Under the pieces are notes generated by a model. The model saw nothing but the letters and a program-made list of their open reading frames with translations, did not search any database and had not been told where the DNA came from. The position numbers and the translations under genes are program-made. Shown here in pieces: positions 53,982 to 64,000 of a stretch of DNA of 64,000 nucleotides (position 1 is the first letter of the stretch; every line of letters begins with the position of its first letter). Source of the stretch: Dendrobium chrysotoxum (lineage: Eukaryota; Streptophyta; Magnoliopsida; Asparagales; Orchidaceae); contig CM034304.1 in the NCBI GenBank assembly GCA_019925795.1, forward strand, positions 868,001 to 932,000, in the 5' to 3' direction.

Positions 53982-54329
53982 GTGTTCTCTCACACAGGAC
54001 CTCATGAGAGCTTGTGGTACTTGGACAACAGATGTTCAAGACACATGACTGGAGATGCAAATCAGTTCATTTCGCTGGAGGCCAGGGCTGGAGGCAAGGA
54101 TACACTTGGAGATAACACCACCAGAAGGGTGGTAGGTTCAGGTATAATTAGTGATTCAAACAATTTTATGATTAACAATGTTTTACATGTAGATGGATTG
54201 AAACATAACCTGCTGAGCATCAGTCAGCTCTGTTACAAAGGATACGACATCAAATTTCTGCCCACTTACTGCATTATAAGCTTAAATGATAAAATTATTT
54301 TGTAGGGACAAAGGATCAATAATGTCTAC
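53982..54329 (+). pseudogene. Element E copia aspartic protease, active site mutated
   Basis: Frame 53982-54305. The active-site block reads W-Y-L-D-N-R-C-S-R-H-M-T-G, so the D-S-G triad is D-N-R. Then G-G-K-D-T-L-G-D-N-T-T-R-R and L-K-H-N-L-L-S-I-S-Q-L-C. A TAG at 54303-54305 ends the frame. Its frame is offset by -1 from gag, so pol expression needs splicing, frameshifting or another device. Confidence 0.85.
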
Positions 54330-55290
54330 ATGCTAGATGTAAGTTGCTTTAAAGATGATATTTTAATTTGCTTAAAAACTACTGCTAATGAGTCTTGGTT
54401 GTGGCATATGAGATTGTGTCATGCCAGTATAAAAACCCTTAGGAGAGTCACCCAAAATGACTTAGTTAGAGGTGTCCCCAAGCTTAAGTTCACTAAGGAC
54501 CACCTGTGTGATGCCTGTCAATTAGGGAAGCAAGTTCAGACCTCTTTTCACTCTGTTAAGGACATTAGCACCTCTAGACCTTTAGAAGTCCTTCACATGG
54601 ATCTCTTTGGATCCATTAGCACTGTCAGCTTAGGGGGGAAAGTCTATGATTTTATGATTGTTGATGATTACTCAAGGTTCACAGTTTAAGTCATTCTCCA
54701 CTTGGATTCAGAGGAAGTTAGGTTATGAGATCTTAACTATTCATAGTGATCATGGTGGAGAGTTTAAAAATGTGAAGTTTGGAACTTTCTATGACGAGCA
54801 AGGGATTAGTCACAACTTTTCAGCTCCTAGGACCCCTCAGCAGAATGGGGTAGCTGAAAGGAAGAACATGACCTTAGTGGAAGCCGCTAGAGCCATCCTT
54901 GCTGAGTATTCACCTCCAAAATACTTTTAGGCTGAAGCAGTGAACACTGCCTGTTATGTGCTGAATAGGGTAAATGTTAGATCCAATCTGAACAAGACAC
55001 CTTATGAGATCATTAAGTGTAGAACTCCAAACCTGTCCCACCTCCATGTCTTTGGCTGTAAGGTTTTTATTCTAAACAATGGGAAATCATTTTTAGGAAA
55101 GTTTGACCCCAAATCTGATGAAGGAGTGTTCCTAGGCTATTCTAGTGTGGGGAAATCCTTTAGGGTGTTTAATAAGAGGACTTTGGTGGTGGAAGAGACA
55201 ACTCATGTGGTGTTTGGTGAATCTGATCCAAAGGTGACTAGAGTTGAGGAAGAAGAAGAGGTAGGGGAGATTACCCAAGGGGTTGAAAAT
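54330..55290 (+). pseudogene. Element E copia integrase, deletion and stop
   Basis: H-H-C-C domain (W-L-W-H-M-R-L-C-H-A-S ... L-C-D-A-C-Q-L-G-K) in frame 54330-54689, then L-H-M-D-L-F-G (first Asp). About 40 bp are missing near 54680, shifting the frame. The core continues I-H-S-D-H-G-G-E-F (second Asp) and Q-Q-N-G-V-A-E-R-K-N with the catalytic Glu intact, unlike A, C and D. TAG at 54928-54930 (Trp in C). The C-terminus is in frame 54940-55839. Confidence 0.85.
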
Positions 55291-56290
55291 GCAAATCTGG
55301 AGGAAAGGGTAGAACCTCAAACCACCTTACCTAGAGATTGGAGATATTCTTCAATTCATCCTAAAGAACTGATCTTAGGAGACCCTTCTGAAGGTGTTAG
55401 GACTAGGTATGGACTTAGGAAGGAAGTAAACCACTCTGTCTTTATCTCAATGAATGAACCCACCAACATCAATCAAGCCCTTTCTGATGAGTTTTGGATC
55501 TTAGCTATGCAAGAGGAATTGAATCAATTTGTAAGGAATGATGTTTGGTTACTAGTAGAAAGACCTAGAAATCAAAGTATAGTGGGTACTAAGTGGGTCT
55601 TTAAGAATAAGATGAATGATTCTGGTGTGGTGGTTAGGAATAAGGCAAGATTGGTGGCTAAGGGGTATAATAAGATTAAAGGGATTGATTTTGAGGAGAC
55701 CTTTACCCCTGTAGCTAGATTGGAAGCCATTAGGGTACTACTAGCCTTTGCCTGTTATAAGGTATTTAAGCTGTTTCAAATGGATGTCAAGAGTGCCTTT
55801 TTAAATGGGGTAACAAAAGAGGATGTTTTTGTAGAATAACCCCTAGGTTTTGAGAGTTCCCAATATCCAAATTATGTTTACAAATTAAAAAAGGCCTTAT
55901 ATGAATTGAAACAGGCACCCAAAGCTTAGTATGAGAGGCTTAGCACGTTCCTACTAGAAAAAGAGTTTGGTTAGGGAGCGTAGACACCACCCTTTTTCTG
56001 AGGAGAGTAGGGGATGATTTACTCATTGTCCAGATCTATGTTGATGATATAATTTTTAGTTCTTCTAATAAATATTTATGTGATGAGTTTTCTAAAATAA
56101 TGAGTAAGGAGTTTGAGATGAGTATGATGGGAGAATTATCCTACTTTTTGGGGTTTAGCATAAGGCAAATGGATGATGAAACCTTTCTCAATCAATCCAA
56201 ATACACTAAGGACATTTTGAAGAAATATGAAATGGACAAAGCCAAGCCAATCAACACTCCCATGAGCTCCTCTGTTCAACTAGATAAGGA
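55291..56290 (+). pseudogene. Element E copia reverse transcriptase with linker, stops
   Basis: The frame 54940-55839 covers linker and RT start (W-V-F-K-N-K-M, E-E-T-F-T-P-V-A-R-L, F-Q-M-D-V-K-S-A-F-L-N-G) up to TAA at 55837-55839 (a CAA codon in C). The middle has TAG at about 55927 and a frameshift near 55972. Y-V-D-D is intact at 56037-56048. The last part, with M-D-K-A-K-P-I-N-T-P-M, is in frame 56100-56615. Confidence 0.9.
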
Positions 56291-56987
56291 TTCAAGTGGA
56301 AAATCTATTGATCAGAAGAAGTATAGAGGAATAATTGGATCACTGCTTTACCTGACTGCTAGCCGACTTGATATCATATTTAGTGTGTGTATTTATGCTA
56401 GGTTTCAGGCTGATCCTAAAGAGTCCCACCTAACTACTATTAAGAGAATTATTAAATATCTTTTAGGAACACCAAACCTAAGAATCTGGTACCCTAGGCA
56501 TAGCACCTCTTTTGTGATTATTGGATATTCTGATTCTGACTTTGCAGGATGTAGGGTAGATAGAAAGAGCACTTCTGAAACTTGTCAATTCATAGGACAG
56601 TCTTTAGTCTCCTAGTCCAGTATAAAATAGAACTCAGTTACACTTTCTACTGCTGAAGCTGAGTACATTACCTTAAGAAGTTGTGTGGCCCAGGTTCTTT
56701 GGTTGAAGCAATAAGTCTTGGATTTAGGATTACCTGTGGGCATTATTTCTATTATGTGTGATAATACTAGTTCCATCTACATTTCTAAGAATCCAATCTA
56801 ATATTTTAGAACCAAATACATTGATATAAGGCATCACTTCATTAGGGACCATGTTATAAAAGGGGACATTGAGCTACCTCATGTAGCAACTGAAAATCAA
56901 CTGGCTGACAAATTTACTAAACCACTGGCCTTTGACTCATTCAGCATTTTGAGGACCAGATTTGATGTGATTGACATAAATGCTTGA
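56291..56987 (+). pseudogene. Element E copia RNase H, stops
   Basis: G-S-L-L-Y-L-T-A-S-R, Y-S-D-S-D-F-A-G-C-R-V-D-R-K-S-T-S, then TAG at 56613-56615 and further stops. T-A-E-A-E-Y, C-D-N-T-S-S-I, H-H-F-I-R-D-H and E-N-Q-L-A-D-K-F-T-K-P-L follow, to TGA at 56985-56987. Conserved acidic residues are mostly present. Confidence 0.85.
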
Positions 56988-58304
56988 TTCTGGTGGCTAC
57001 TGATTTCTGATTTGTCTATTTTTCATTCTGTTTCTATTAGTTAGCTGTTTGATTTGATTATCTATTTTCTGTTGTTTTTGTTTTTTGTTGATTTCTATTT
57101 TAGCCTAGGTGTCCGTTTGATTTGAGTAGTTATTTTGATGTGATTTTCTACTTGTTTTTATTTACTGGTTCATCTCTTTAGTTTACTGTTTTATCTCTTT
57201 CAAAATCAAATCACTGCTCACTACTGCTGATAAACTGGATGTCTGACTGAGAATTTTGCCCTATTTTTATTTGGAAGCTGGTAAGTAGTGATTGATTCCA
57301 CTAGATTTGTTAAAGGGAAGAAACATTGATGATTATTTCTCTTCCTCTAACTCCTTTATTGGTGTATTATTTCTTTTGGATAAATATCTTCTTCAAAATT
57401 TAAAAAATTGGTTTTTAAAATAGAGATTTATTTTTTCTTCCTACAGTAATCTACCTCATATGAATAATGTTTTCAAAGTCTTGAGTCATTATTATGATTT
57501 TTTGAACCAAGTGTTTGCATTTATCATACGATGTATGGCCTTTGTTTTGTGAATTACTCTTCTTTATTATGGAGAGTGAGTTTTGTTATCTCCTATGTCT
57601 GGAAGATAATTTCACAGCTTACACTCTTTAACGATTATGAAAAGAAGAAAGCTTAAAAAAGATGCACAGTGTGCCAAAAAATTAAAAAGAGGCACAAAAT
57701 GAGCCCAAAGTTGAAAAGATGCGAAATGTCGCCAAACTAAAAGATACACAAAGTGTATCAAAAATTAAAAGATGCGTGAAGTGCCAAAAAAATTGAAAAA
57801 GAGGCACAAAATGAGCCCAAACTAAGCTTTCTTCCCTTTCAGATCGTTAAATGTCTTAGAAAAATCCGTGCGCCACTTAATATTTTTAAAAGAATTAGAT
57901 GAAAATCATGATTTCTGATTTCTTACTTTGCAATACTATTATATCAGATATTTTTTGTGGAACGAAGCTTAAAAGGATCTCTTTTTGAATATAATTTCTT
58001 TTCTTCTGAATTGGATTTTTGTTTTGAAAGGGATTTGCATCCATAAGGTGTCCGAGGTGGGAGTTACGAAAGTCAATTTTCTAACTTTTTTTGGATTTCA
58101 GCGATGTCGATCGTCTTCTTATTAGTTTTTGGATTCAAAATCAAAGGGAAATTCTACTCTACTGAAGCATATCAATTAAAAAAATGTTGTTTTTTGTGTT
58201 CTCATTTCGAGTTTTATTTACTTTGGTTCTGTTTTTCATTTTACTGTTTATATTTTTGGGATCCCTGATCTTTCATCTCCATCCTCCATCTTTTTCACTT
58301 TTTC
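56988..58304 (+). other. Post-pol spacer of element E
   Basis: T-rich and non-coding. Contains gaggcacaaaatgagcccaa at 57689-57708 and 57801-57820 (112 bp apart), colinear with C's spacer over its full length. Confidence 0.65.
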
Positions 58305-58852
58305 TTGACATCATCCTGGATGATCCATACATCATCCTGGATGATCTTCTTCGTCCTGGATGATCCATAAATCATTCTGGATGATCCATTCAAATCATCC
58401 CCACTTTATCATACTGTTGAGATACACCAATTATTGATGATCTTCCTGGACGATCCTTACATCATCCTGGATGATATGATCCATATTTCCTGATCCTGAT
58501 CGAAAGGCTGAGAATGCTCTAATTATTATTCATCATCCTGGATGATCCACCTCATCATCCTGGATGATCCACATGTCAGCAGTTAGACGATTCAAATTTG
58601 TCCCGTCCAACACATTTATTGCATATCATCCTGGACGATCCACCTAATCATCCTGGATGATATTTTTCATCAACGGTCATCCAACTTGACTCCTCAGGAT
58701 GATCGTCTGTCTCTAATAGTCATGGATGATCTCTGATCGTACTGGATGATTCGACTGCCTTTTTGACCAATCGTCCTGGCCATCATAAATGCTCATATCG
58801 TCCTAGATAATCCTGCAATCGTACTAGATGATCTGGCCAATTTCTATTTAAA
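58305..58852 (+). promoter_or_regulatory. Internal palindrome array and TATA-like box before ORF3 (element E)
   Basis: About ten palindromes of the LTR type, most as pairs with 6-7 bp spacers. The last pair (58797-58811 and 58818-58832) is followed 12 bp later by tatttaaa (58845-58852), the same box form as D's LTR (tatttaag). The ORF3 ATG is 64 bp further on. Inferred internal promoter. Confidence 0.65.
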
Positions 58853-58915
58853 CAGCCATTCTCTTTAGTTTTTCTCCATACATCTCCTTCCATACTCCCT
58901 CACTTGTGTTTTCTA

Positions 58916-59997
58916 ATGGCTGGTGGGAAGCGATCTAGGTAAAGGGGTGTGAGCTCCTCATGGGGTAATATTGATCCCCGCTTTCCAAATATTACTGATC
59001 AGGCTGCCTTCGAATATTATCTTGAAGTGGGCATCACACAGTCCAAAATCATAAACCCCCGCACCCTTACCTACCCTGTCCTTAATCTTTTTACGCATAC
59101 CTCCCTCACTTTCATCCTCACCCTCGCCTTCCCATTTAGCCTTGAACTTCTCTAAGTCTTCTTCGCAAATCTTCGCATCTCCGCTGACTACTCCACCCTC
59201 CGCTCCTATGTTAATCAACATCCAGTAGAACTTACAGCCCAAGACTTTCATAATATCCTTCATCTCTCTATGACTGGTGACAAAATCTACACCCTTATTT
59301 CTGATCCTGACTATGATTGGAGTGTCACCAATCACTTCCTTAGAAATACAAACACACCCTACCACGACAACGCTTGCACTTCCCTCATTATGTCCTTTGT
59401 TCAACCATCATCCCAAAGGCTGGGTATCACATTTACATCACCCCTTTACTGTCTTTGACCACCTATTACATCATGGCCCACCGGGACATCAATGCCACTG
59501 ACCTTCATTTCAGATATATCGAGCATCACACCACCATTAGGGATCCGGGCCATAGACGCCATCCAAATCTAGCTTTAGGACACATCATTGCATATGCTTG
59601 AGAGACAAAATATGACCTGCAGTATCCAGTCCCTCCCAATGTCTCTCCTTCCTACTTTACAAATAATTCATTTCATGTACTCCATAGTACCCGACTACAT
59701 CCGGAGCCCGCCCCGGATGTTGATGAGGAAGAGGAAGAAGCTGTTCATGTTCCTGCTGCACCTGATGCACCTACTCTCCTTCGTATTGCTTCCCCTTTTG
59801 ATCATCTGGTGCAGCGGTTCAACCAGTGGGAGGCCCGTTTCGATTCTTATGTTGCTGCCCACTGAGGACCTACAATGCTTTAATGATTATGTTGCTCAGC
59901 AGCAACAACAGCACGACCAGGACACTTCACCGCCATTCACATTTACTTTACGCCACCACTACCTCCTCCTTCTGATCAGGATCCGCCTCTATTTTAG
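58916..59997 (+). pseudogene. Element E third ORF, plant transposon-associated domain, broken
   Basis: Starts ATG 58916, M-A-G-G-K-R-S-R, with an early TAG (codon 9). Frame 58949-59155 holds R-F-P-N-I-T-D-Q-A-A-F-E, T-L-T-F-I-L-T-L-A-F-P-F-S-L-E-L-L, then TAA. F-F-A-N-L-R-I-S-A-D, R-S-Y-V-N-Q-H-P-V-E-L-T and D-P-D-Y-D-W-S-V-T-N follow in the same frame. A frameshift lies near 59390, and a small deletion near 59860 removes the Q-E-Q part. An acidic Glu run and Pro-rich end are shared with C. Stops differ from those in C, so both decayed independently from an intact ORF. Confidence 0.65.
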
Positions 59998-60062
59998 TTT
60001 TATGTTTTGTGCTATTTTCTGTCTGTACTGTTGTGTCGGTTCCTCCTCCTTTTTGTGATGTC

Positions 60063-60269
60063 AAAAGGGTGAGTTGGTTGTAGTAGTTTTTTTTATTTAT
60101 TGATCTTATTTTATGTTGTTTATTTTCTTTGTAGTTGTTTTCCTGTAATGTTTTAGTTGTTCAATGAAATTTGGAAAGAAATTTGTTTTTTGATGTGCGT
60201 TGGTTAACTCTTAGTTCTTTTATTTTAAACTACTGCACAAACCTTTGCCATCATCAAAAAGGGGGAGAT
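60063..60269 (+). promoter_or_regulatory. Two polypurine tracts of element E
   Basis: Upstream tract aaaagggtgag (60063-60073) and the tract caaaaagggggagat directly before the 3' LTR (about 60255-60269). Confidence 0.7.
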
Positions 60270-61979
60270 TGTTGCAAATCTGGTTTCAAAAAGTACAGTT
60301 TTGATGATGATAAACATGTTTATACTCTATTTTACTTGGCTAACCCATTTCAGGAATAAAAGATCAAAAGCAACTCAAGCCAACTCAAGATTGAATCCAA
60401 ATGTGTCTAAATATATTGTTTTCATTTTCTTGAGTTAATTGTAATGTAACTGATCTCCTAGCTAAGTAACATTGCACACACACACTCAGGGGGAGAGCTT
60501 GAGTGAATTAGAGTTTCTGTTCAATTTTTGTTCAGATCATCCTGGACGATATTCACATCATCCTGGATGATCAAGTGAAAACATAAACCCTAATTAGGGC
60601 GACCAAGTTAAGTCTGTCTGATTAAGCCGATCATCCTAGATGATCCATACATCGGATGGGATGATAGGCTCAAATCAAAAATTCTTAGCCGCCAGATCAA
60701 GTTAGGCAAGTTTTATTTTTAGAGATTTGATCTGATCGTCCCGGATGATACGTGTATCATCCTAGATGATCCGGCACACTCATGCCTAAATTAGTCTGGG
60801 GATTAAGGAAAGCAATTAATATTTAATTGATACGATCACATCGTCCGGGATGATCGCAAGATCGTCCAGGATGATCATGATCGTCCAGTGCATTTCAGCT
60901 GTACGTCCAGAGCGGTGCTCAGGATGATTTTGGCACTTTTTGTTCTAATCATACAGGACGATATCAGTATCATCCTGGACGATCGACTCATTTTTTGATT
61001 GTCTAGTACAAGTTCCTCTGGATGACCAGAGTAATCTTCTGGATGAAATTCCTTAATTTACACTAATCATCCTGGACGATCGCAGAATCGTACGGGGCGA
61101 TCTGATTAACTTTTTCTACTGATCATCCAGAAGAGCCAGATCATCCAGGCTGAAACAGGTGATTTTGAACTAATCATACAGGATGATGTTTCGATCGTCC
61201 TGGATGATATAGGCCGACCAGTTGAGATTTAGGGCAAATTTTGAGCCCTCCTATAAAAAATCTTTTTCTTCCAACAAGAAAAATCTTTTGCCACTTTCCT
61301 TTATTGAGAAACCCTTGAGAGAGAGAGTTTGGGAGAGAGAGAGAGGATCTTTTGAGTGGGAGTATGTGAGAGATTCACGAAGGTTACTCCAAGTAAGGAT
61401 CAAAGTCATCTTCTCTGTTCTACGTCTCTCGTCTTGTCGGTGTTCTTTGTGGGAGGATCGTTCGCAAGAAGATCCAGGTTCACTGCCCGCTTCAAGAGGA
61501 AGCAAAAGGAGTTTAGGTTCTCTTCCTGCTTCAGGAGGAAGCGAAAGGAGTCTGAGGTTCTCTGCCTACTTCAGAAGGAAGTGAAAGGAGGTTAGGTTCT
61601 CTACCTCATCGTGTCGGTGGAAAGGAGTTTTTGTACAGGCTTCTCCGCCATGCTGTGGGAGCAGAAGGAGAGTCACTTTGAATTAGTGCGATACTCGGAG
61701 GGGAGGCTCCGGGGAGTGGATGTAGGTCAAGTTGATCAAACCACTATGAAATCCGGTGTTCTTTCTAATTTTTTTTTGCACTTTAGTTTTCTGTTATTAT
61801 CTGCTTGGGTAAAATCTGTGATTGATCTTTTCGTTTATGTGCTTACTTGTTTCCGCTACAAATCATCAAAAAGATTATTCATGTTGCTCTCAAATTTTTA
61901 AATAACCAATTCACCCCCCCCCGTCTTGGTTAGCCTTGGGACTAGTTCATCAGGACTTAACATCCCTATCGAACTTTTA
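60270..61979 (+). repeat. Element E 3' LTR
   Basis: Starts TGTTGCAAATCTGG, ends GAACTTTTA (CA to TA). TATA box 61252-61258, hairpin leader 61470-61620, C-run about 61914-61922. Almost the same length as the 5' copy. Confidence 0.95.
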
Positions 61980-61984
61980 GTAGT
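61980..61984. repeat. Target-site duplication of element E (right copy), gtagt
   Basis: Matches 50399-50403 exactly and fixes both element ends despite the mutated LTR termini. Confidence 0.9.
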
Positions 61985-62782
61985 TAACTTAGCCAATTCA
62001 AGGGTTCAATGAGATCTATGCATGATATGAATGATTATTCAATGCCTAGGATAAGAATTCATATCTTAAATTGGGTAATTCAGTATGATTCATGCATTTG
62101 AAGGATTTATATTTAAAAGGGGTCCATAGGTCAACCATGATCAAATAAGTCAACCATTGTCAACTATGGACTCAAATGAGATCAAATCAAGTTAATGATG
62201 ATTACAAAAATGTTCAATGTGTTTGTTAAAGCATACAAGGTGATTTACATCAAGATGTCATGTCTAGTGGCATGCGTTACATATATTTGAAGGTCTTCTA
62301 TGCTTGAAATATGCTTTGTGGTTTAATTGTTTAGAAGAACAGGGAGGCCTCTAAAAAGTTTAGGTAGATTTTAGGCACATGCTTAATCAATATGCAAAAG
62401 ATCAAACACCATTCCAGAGCCTTCACCTAGTATTTTGAATCAGTTTAAATTTTCCCTAAAATAAGGACATTAGGCTTTAAATTTGAACATAGCATTTTAG
62501 GGGTTAGAATTTTAAGCTGGATTTGGGTTTGATTTAGAATTGAGGCTTATGATCTATTGAAGAGTTTAGGATTTTAAAATGTCCATATCATTGATAATCA
62601 TTGGTTGACCAAATAACTATCAAGGGTAATTATCAAATGAGTTATTTTGGGTTCAATGACTGATCACCATGCCAGAGCATAATAAGAAACTAGATTTAAG
62701 CTTTGAAGTGGAATTCAAGGAATTGGAAAACAAGACTAAAGCTTTAATTTAGAGTTCTGAGCTTACACAAAAATGAGGTTAA

Positions 62783-64000
62783 TAGTGGATATAAGAGATG
62801 TAACTTCACCTATTTCCATTATGTCTCTAAATATAGAGGCTAAAAGGTAGATGATGTAACCATATCACTTAATAGTTTGACTCACTTTTGGTGAGGTCAG
62901 CACTTACCATTCCACTAGTATTCTCCTAAAAGCTAGATTTTCCTACCTTAGAGTACATATCAACTCTAGGATCCCTTTAGGTGGACACCTAATGACAAGG
63001 CTTCAAAAAGCCATAAGAGACCCATAAACCCCTTAGGATACTCTTCCATGATTTTAGATAGATGATATTTTAATTTAACCAAATAGTTTTATCTGCTTTG
63101 AGGTCGAGTGAATTCAATTTAAACTAAGTCGTCGAGCAAAATTAAATAAAGTTTAAATAATTAAAATATATTCTTGCATTAATTTGAATAAGGACCAATT
63201 AATTATAAATACACCAAATAAATTTTACTAGAATTTAACTAAATCTACTCTTTAATTTATGCAAATGAACTTAAAATCGTTCGCACTAAACTTACTTGAT
63301 TTGGGCAATTTGACTTTGACCAAATAAAATTAAGCATTTTCCACTCTATTCCACTTAAATTGGGTAAGGCTAAGCTCAATTTTAAATAAACCAATTTTAA
63401 TTTAAATTTTTTGATTAATTCTCCCAAAATGGAATTATTTTACTTTGACATAATCATAAATATTAAGACAAAACTACTAAAATCCAACCAAATAACTCTA
63501 GTTCATAGCAGCCGCAGCCCACCCATTCCTATTTTCACACGATTGCCTATTATAGGCAGAGATGGGAACCTTTTAAGGGAAATGTAAAGAGCATCTTCTA
63601 ACTATTTGATTAAAGTCATTTGAAGGCATGATTATCTTTTGCTCTTCTCCTTTAACTTGAAGCTTTCAAATAGGGTATAGCTAGGGGATTTGATTGGGGA
63701 TTTTTTTTCTTCATTCATCCATTAGCCCCTGGAGTGAATGTAAGAGAGATACAGATTTGAGAAGGTGAGGAGGGAGTAAGCCTTCATTTTTCCATTCAGT
63801 GAAAAGGAGCATAAAGCAAGGGAGTTAGGTTCTTCTCAAAAGCAATCGAAGTGCTGGAAGTAGGGGGTTTAAAATTGCAAGGTAGAAATATTATTTTCTT
63901 CTTTTAACTTCATAAAATGGTAAGCCTTCTTCAACTATATCCATTAAGTTAAACATGAATAATCCACGGTATTTCTGAATCAAACTAAAATAGCTCAAGT
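62783..64000. other. Non-coding DNA beyond the inverted repeat
   Basis: AT-rich, no ORF with support, no RNA gene, and no copia or gypsy motif seen. It has no inverted partner in 36761-37899. Confidence 0.5.

Larger units (their letters stand above)
50404..61979 (+). mobile_element. Element E: full-length SIRE-like copia with gag intron candidate and ORF3
   Basis: About 11.6 kb, LTRs 50404-52112 (1709 bp) and 60270-61979 (1710 bp), flanked by gtagt (50399-50403 and 61980-61984). It has the most complete interior of the set: gag with both knuckle regions, protease, integrase, RT, RNase H, spacer, internal palindrome array, ORF3 and two polypurine tracts. It is inactivated by a 2-bp gag deletion near 52265, stops and small deletions. 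The outer LTR ends have TA in place of TG (start) and TA in place of CA (end), each a single transition. Confidence 0.95.
46050..62782 (-). repeat. Right arm of the large inverted repeat (with RTE tail and element E inserted)
   Basis: Reverse complement of the left arm in the blocks listed there. Interrupted by the RTE fragment (47757-48354) and element E (50404-61979 plus duplication). The parts 49582-50403 and 61985-62390 have no left partner; they were probably lost on the left when LTR G and an associated deletion arose. They contain ggtcaac-rich stretches (about 50234-50250 and 62130-62165). Confidence 0.8.

Overview
The window is repeat-rich, AT-rich nuclear DNA of a plant. The evidence is plant-type Ty1/copia elements of the SIRE/Maximus kind, an initiator-Met-tRNA primer site, plant Ty3/gypsy integrase, a plant-type RNase H LINE and an RTE-like LINE. 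I see no host gene, tRNA or rRNA. The species cannot be named from this sequence; a large-genome flowering plant is my inference.

Layout. 1-4585: minus-strand copia remnant A (post-pol DNA, RNase H, RT, integrase, protease, gag). 4586-32409: older plus-strand copia B, split twice by relatives. Element C (6423-16875, 5-bp duplication agata) sits in B's linker/RT sequence, and element D (17647-27645) sits in B's RT. B resumes at 16876-17646 and 27646-28520, then has a spacer, a decayed third ORF and an LTR followed by a primer-site-like sequence and a second, partial LTR (to 33370). 33371-37900: Ty3/gypsy integrase remnant, interrupted by a minus-strand LTR (F, 34916-36492) and followed by degenerate tandem repeats. 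37900-62782: a very large imperfect inverted repeat. Its left arm holds a truncated minus-strand LTR (G) and a 2-kb LINE with a 16-bp target duplication. Its right arm holds an RTE-like LINE tail and copia element E (50404-61979, duplication gtagt). 62783-64000: nothing recognisable.

C, D and E share one plan: LTR of 1.6-2.0 kb, primer site, gag with two zinc knuckles, protease, integrase, RT, RNase H, a long non-coding spacer, a third ORF (lost from D), two polypurine tracts and the LTR. All are broken by stops, frameshifts and deletions, many of them C-to-T or G-to-A changes.

Most interesting observations. (1) In E the 3' part of gag, including its stop codon and frame change, lies between good GT and AG splice sites (53260-53981), and C lacks exactly this segment with the frame preserved, as if C came from a spliced RNA. 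(2) The LTRs carry seven pairs of 15-bp palindromes, 21 bp centre to centre, repeating about every 106 bp just upstream of the TATA box. (3) The same paired module plus a TATA-like box lies just upstream of ORF3, suggesting an internal promoter. (4) The LTR leader holds tandem stem-loops whose arms change in a compensatory way between LTRs while the AGGAG loop stays. (5) The ~25-kb inverted repeat. All coordinates and comparisons were made by eye.
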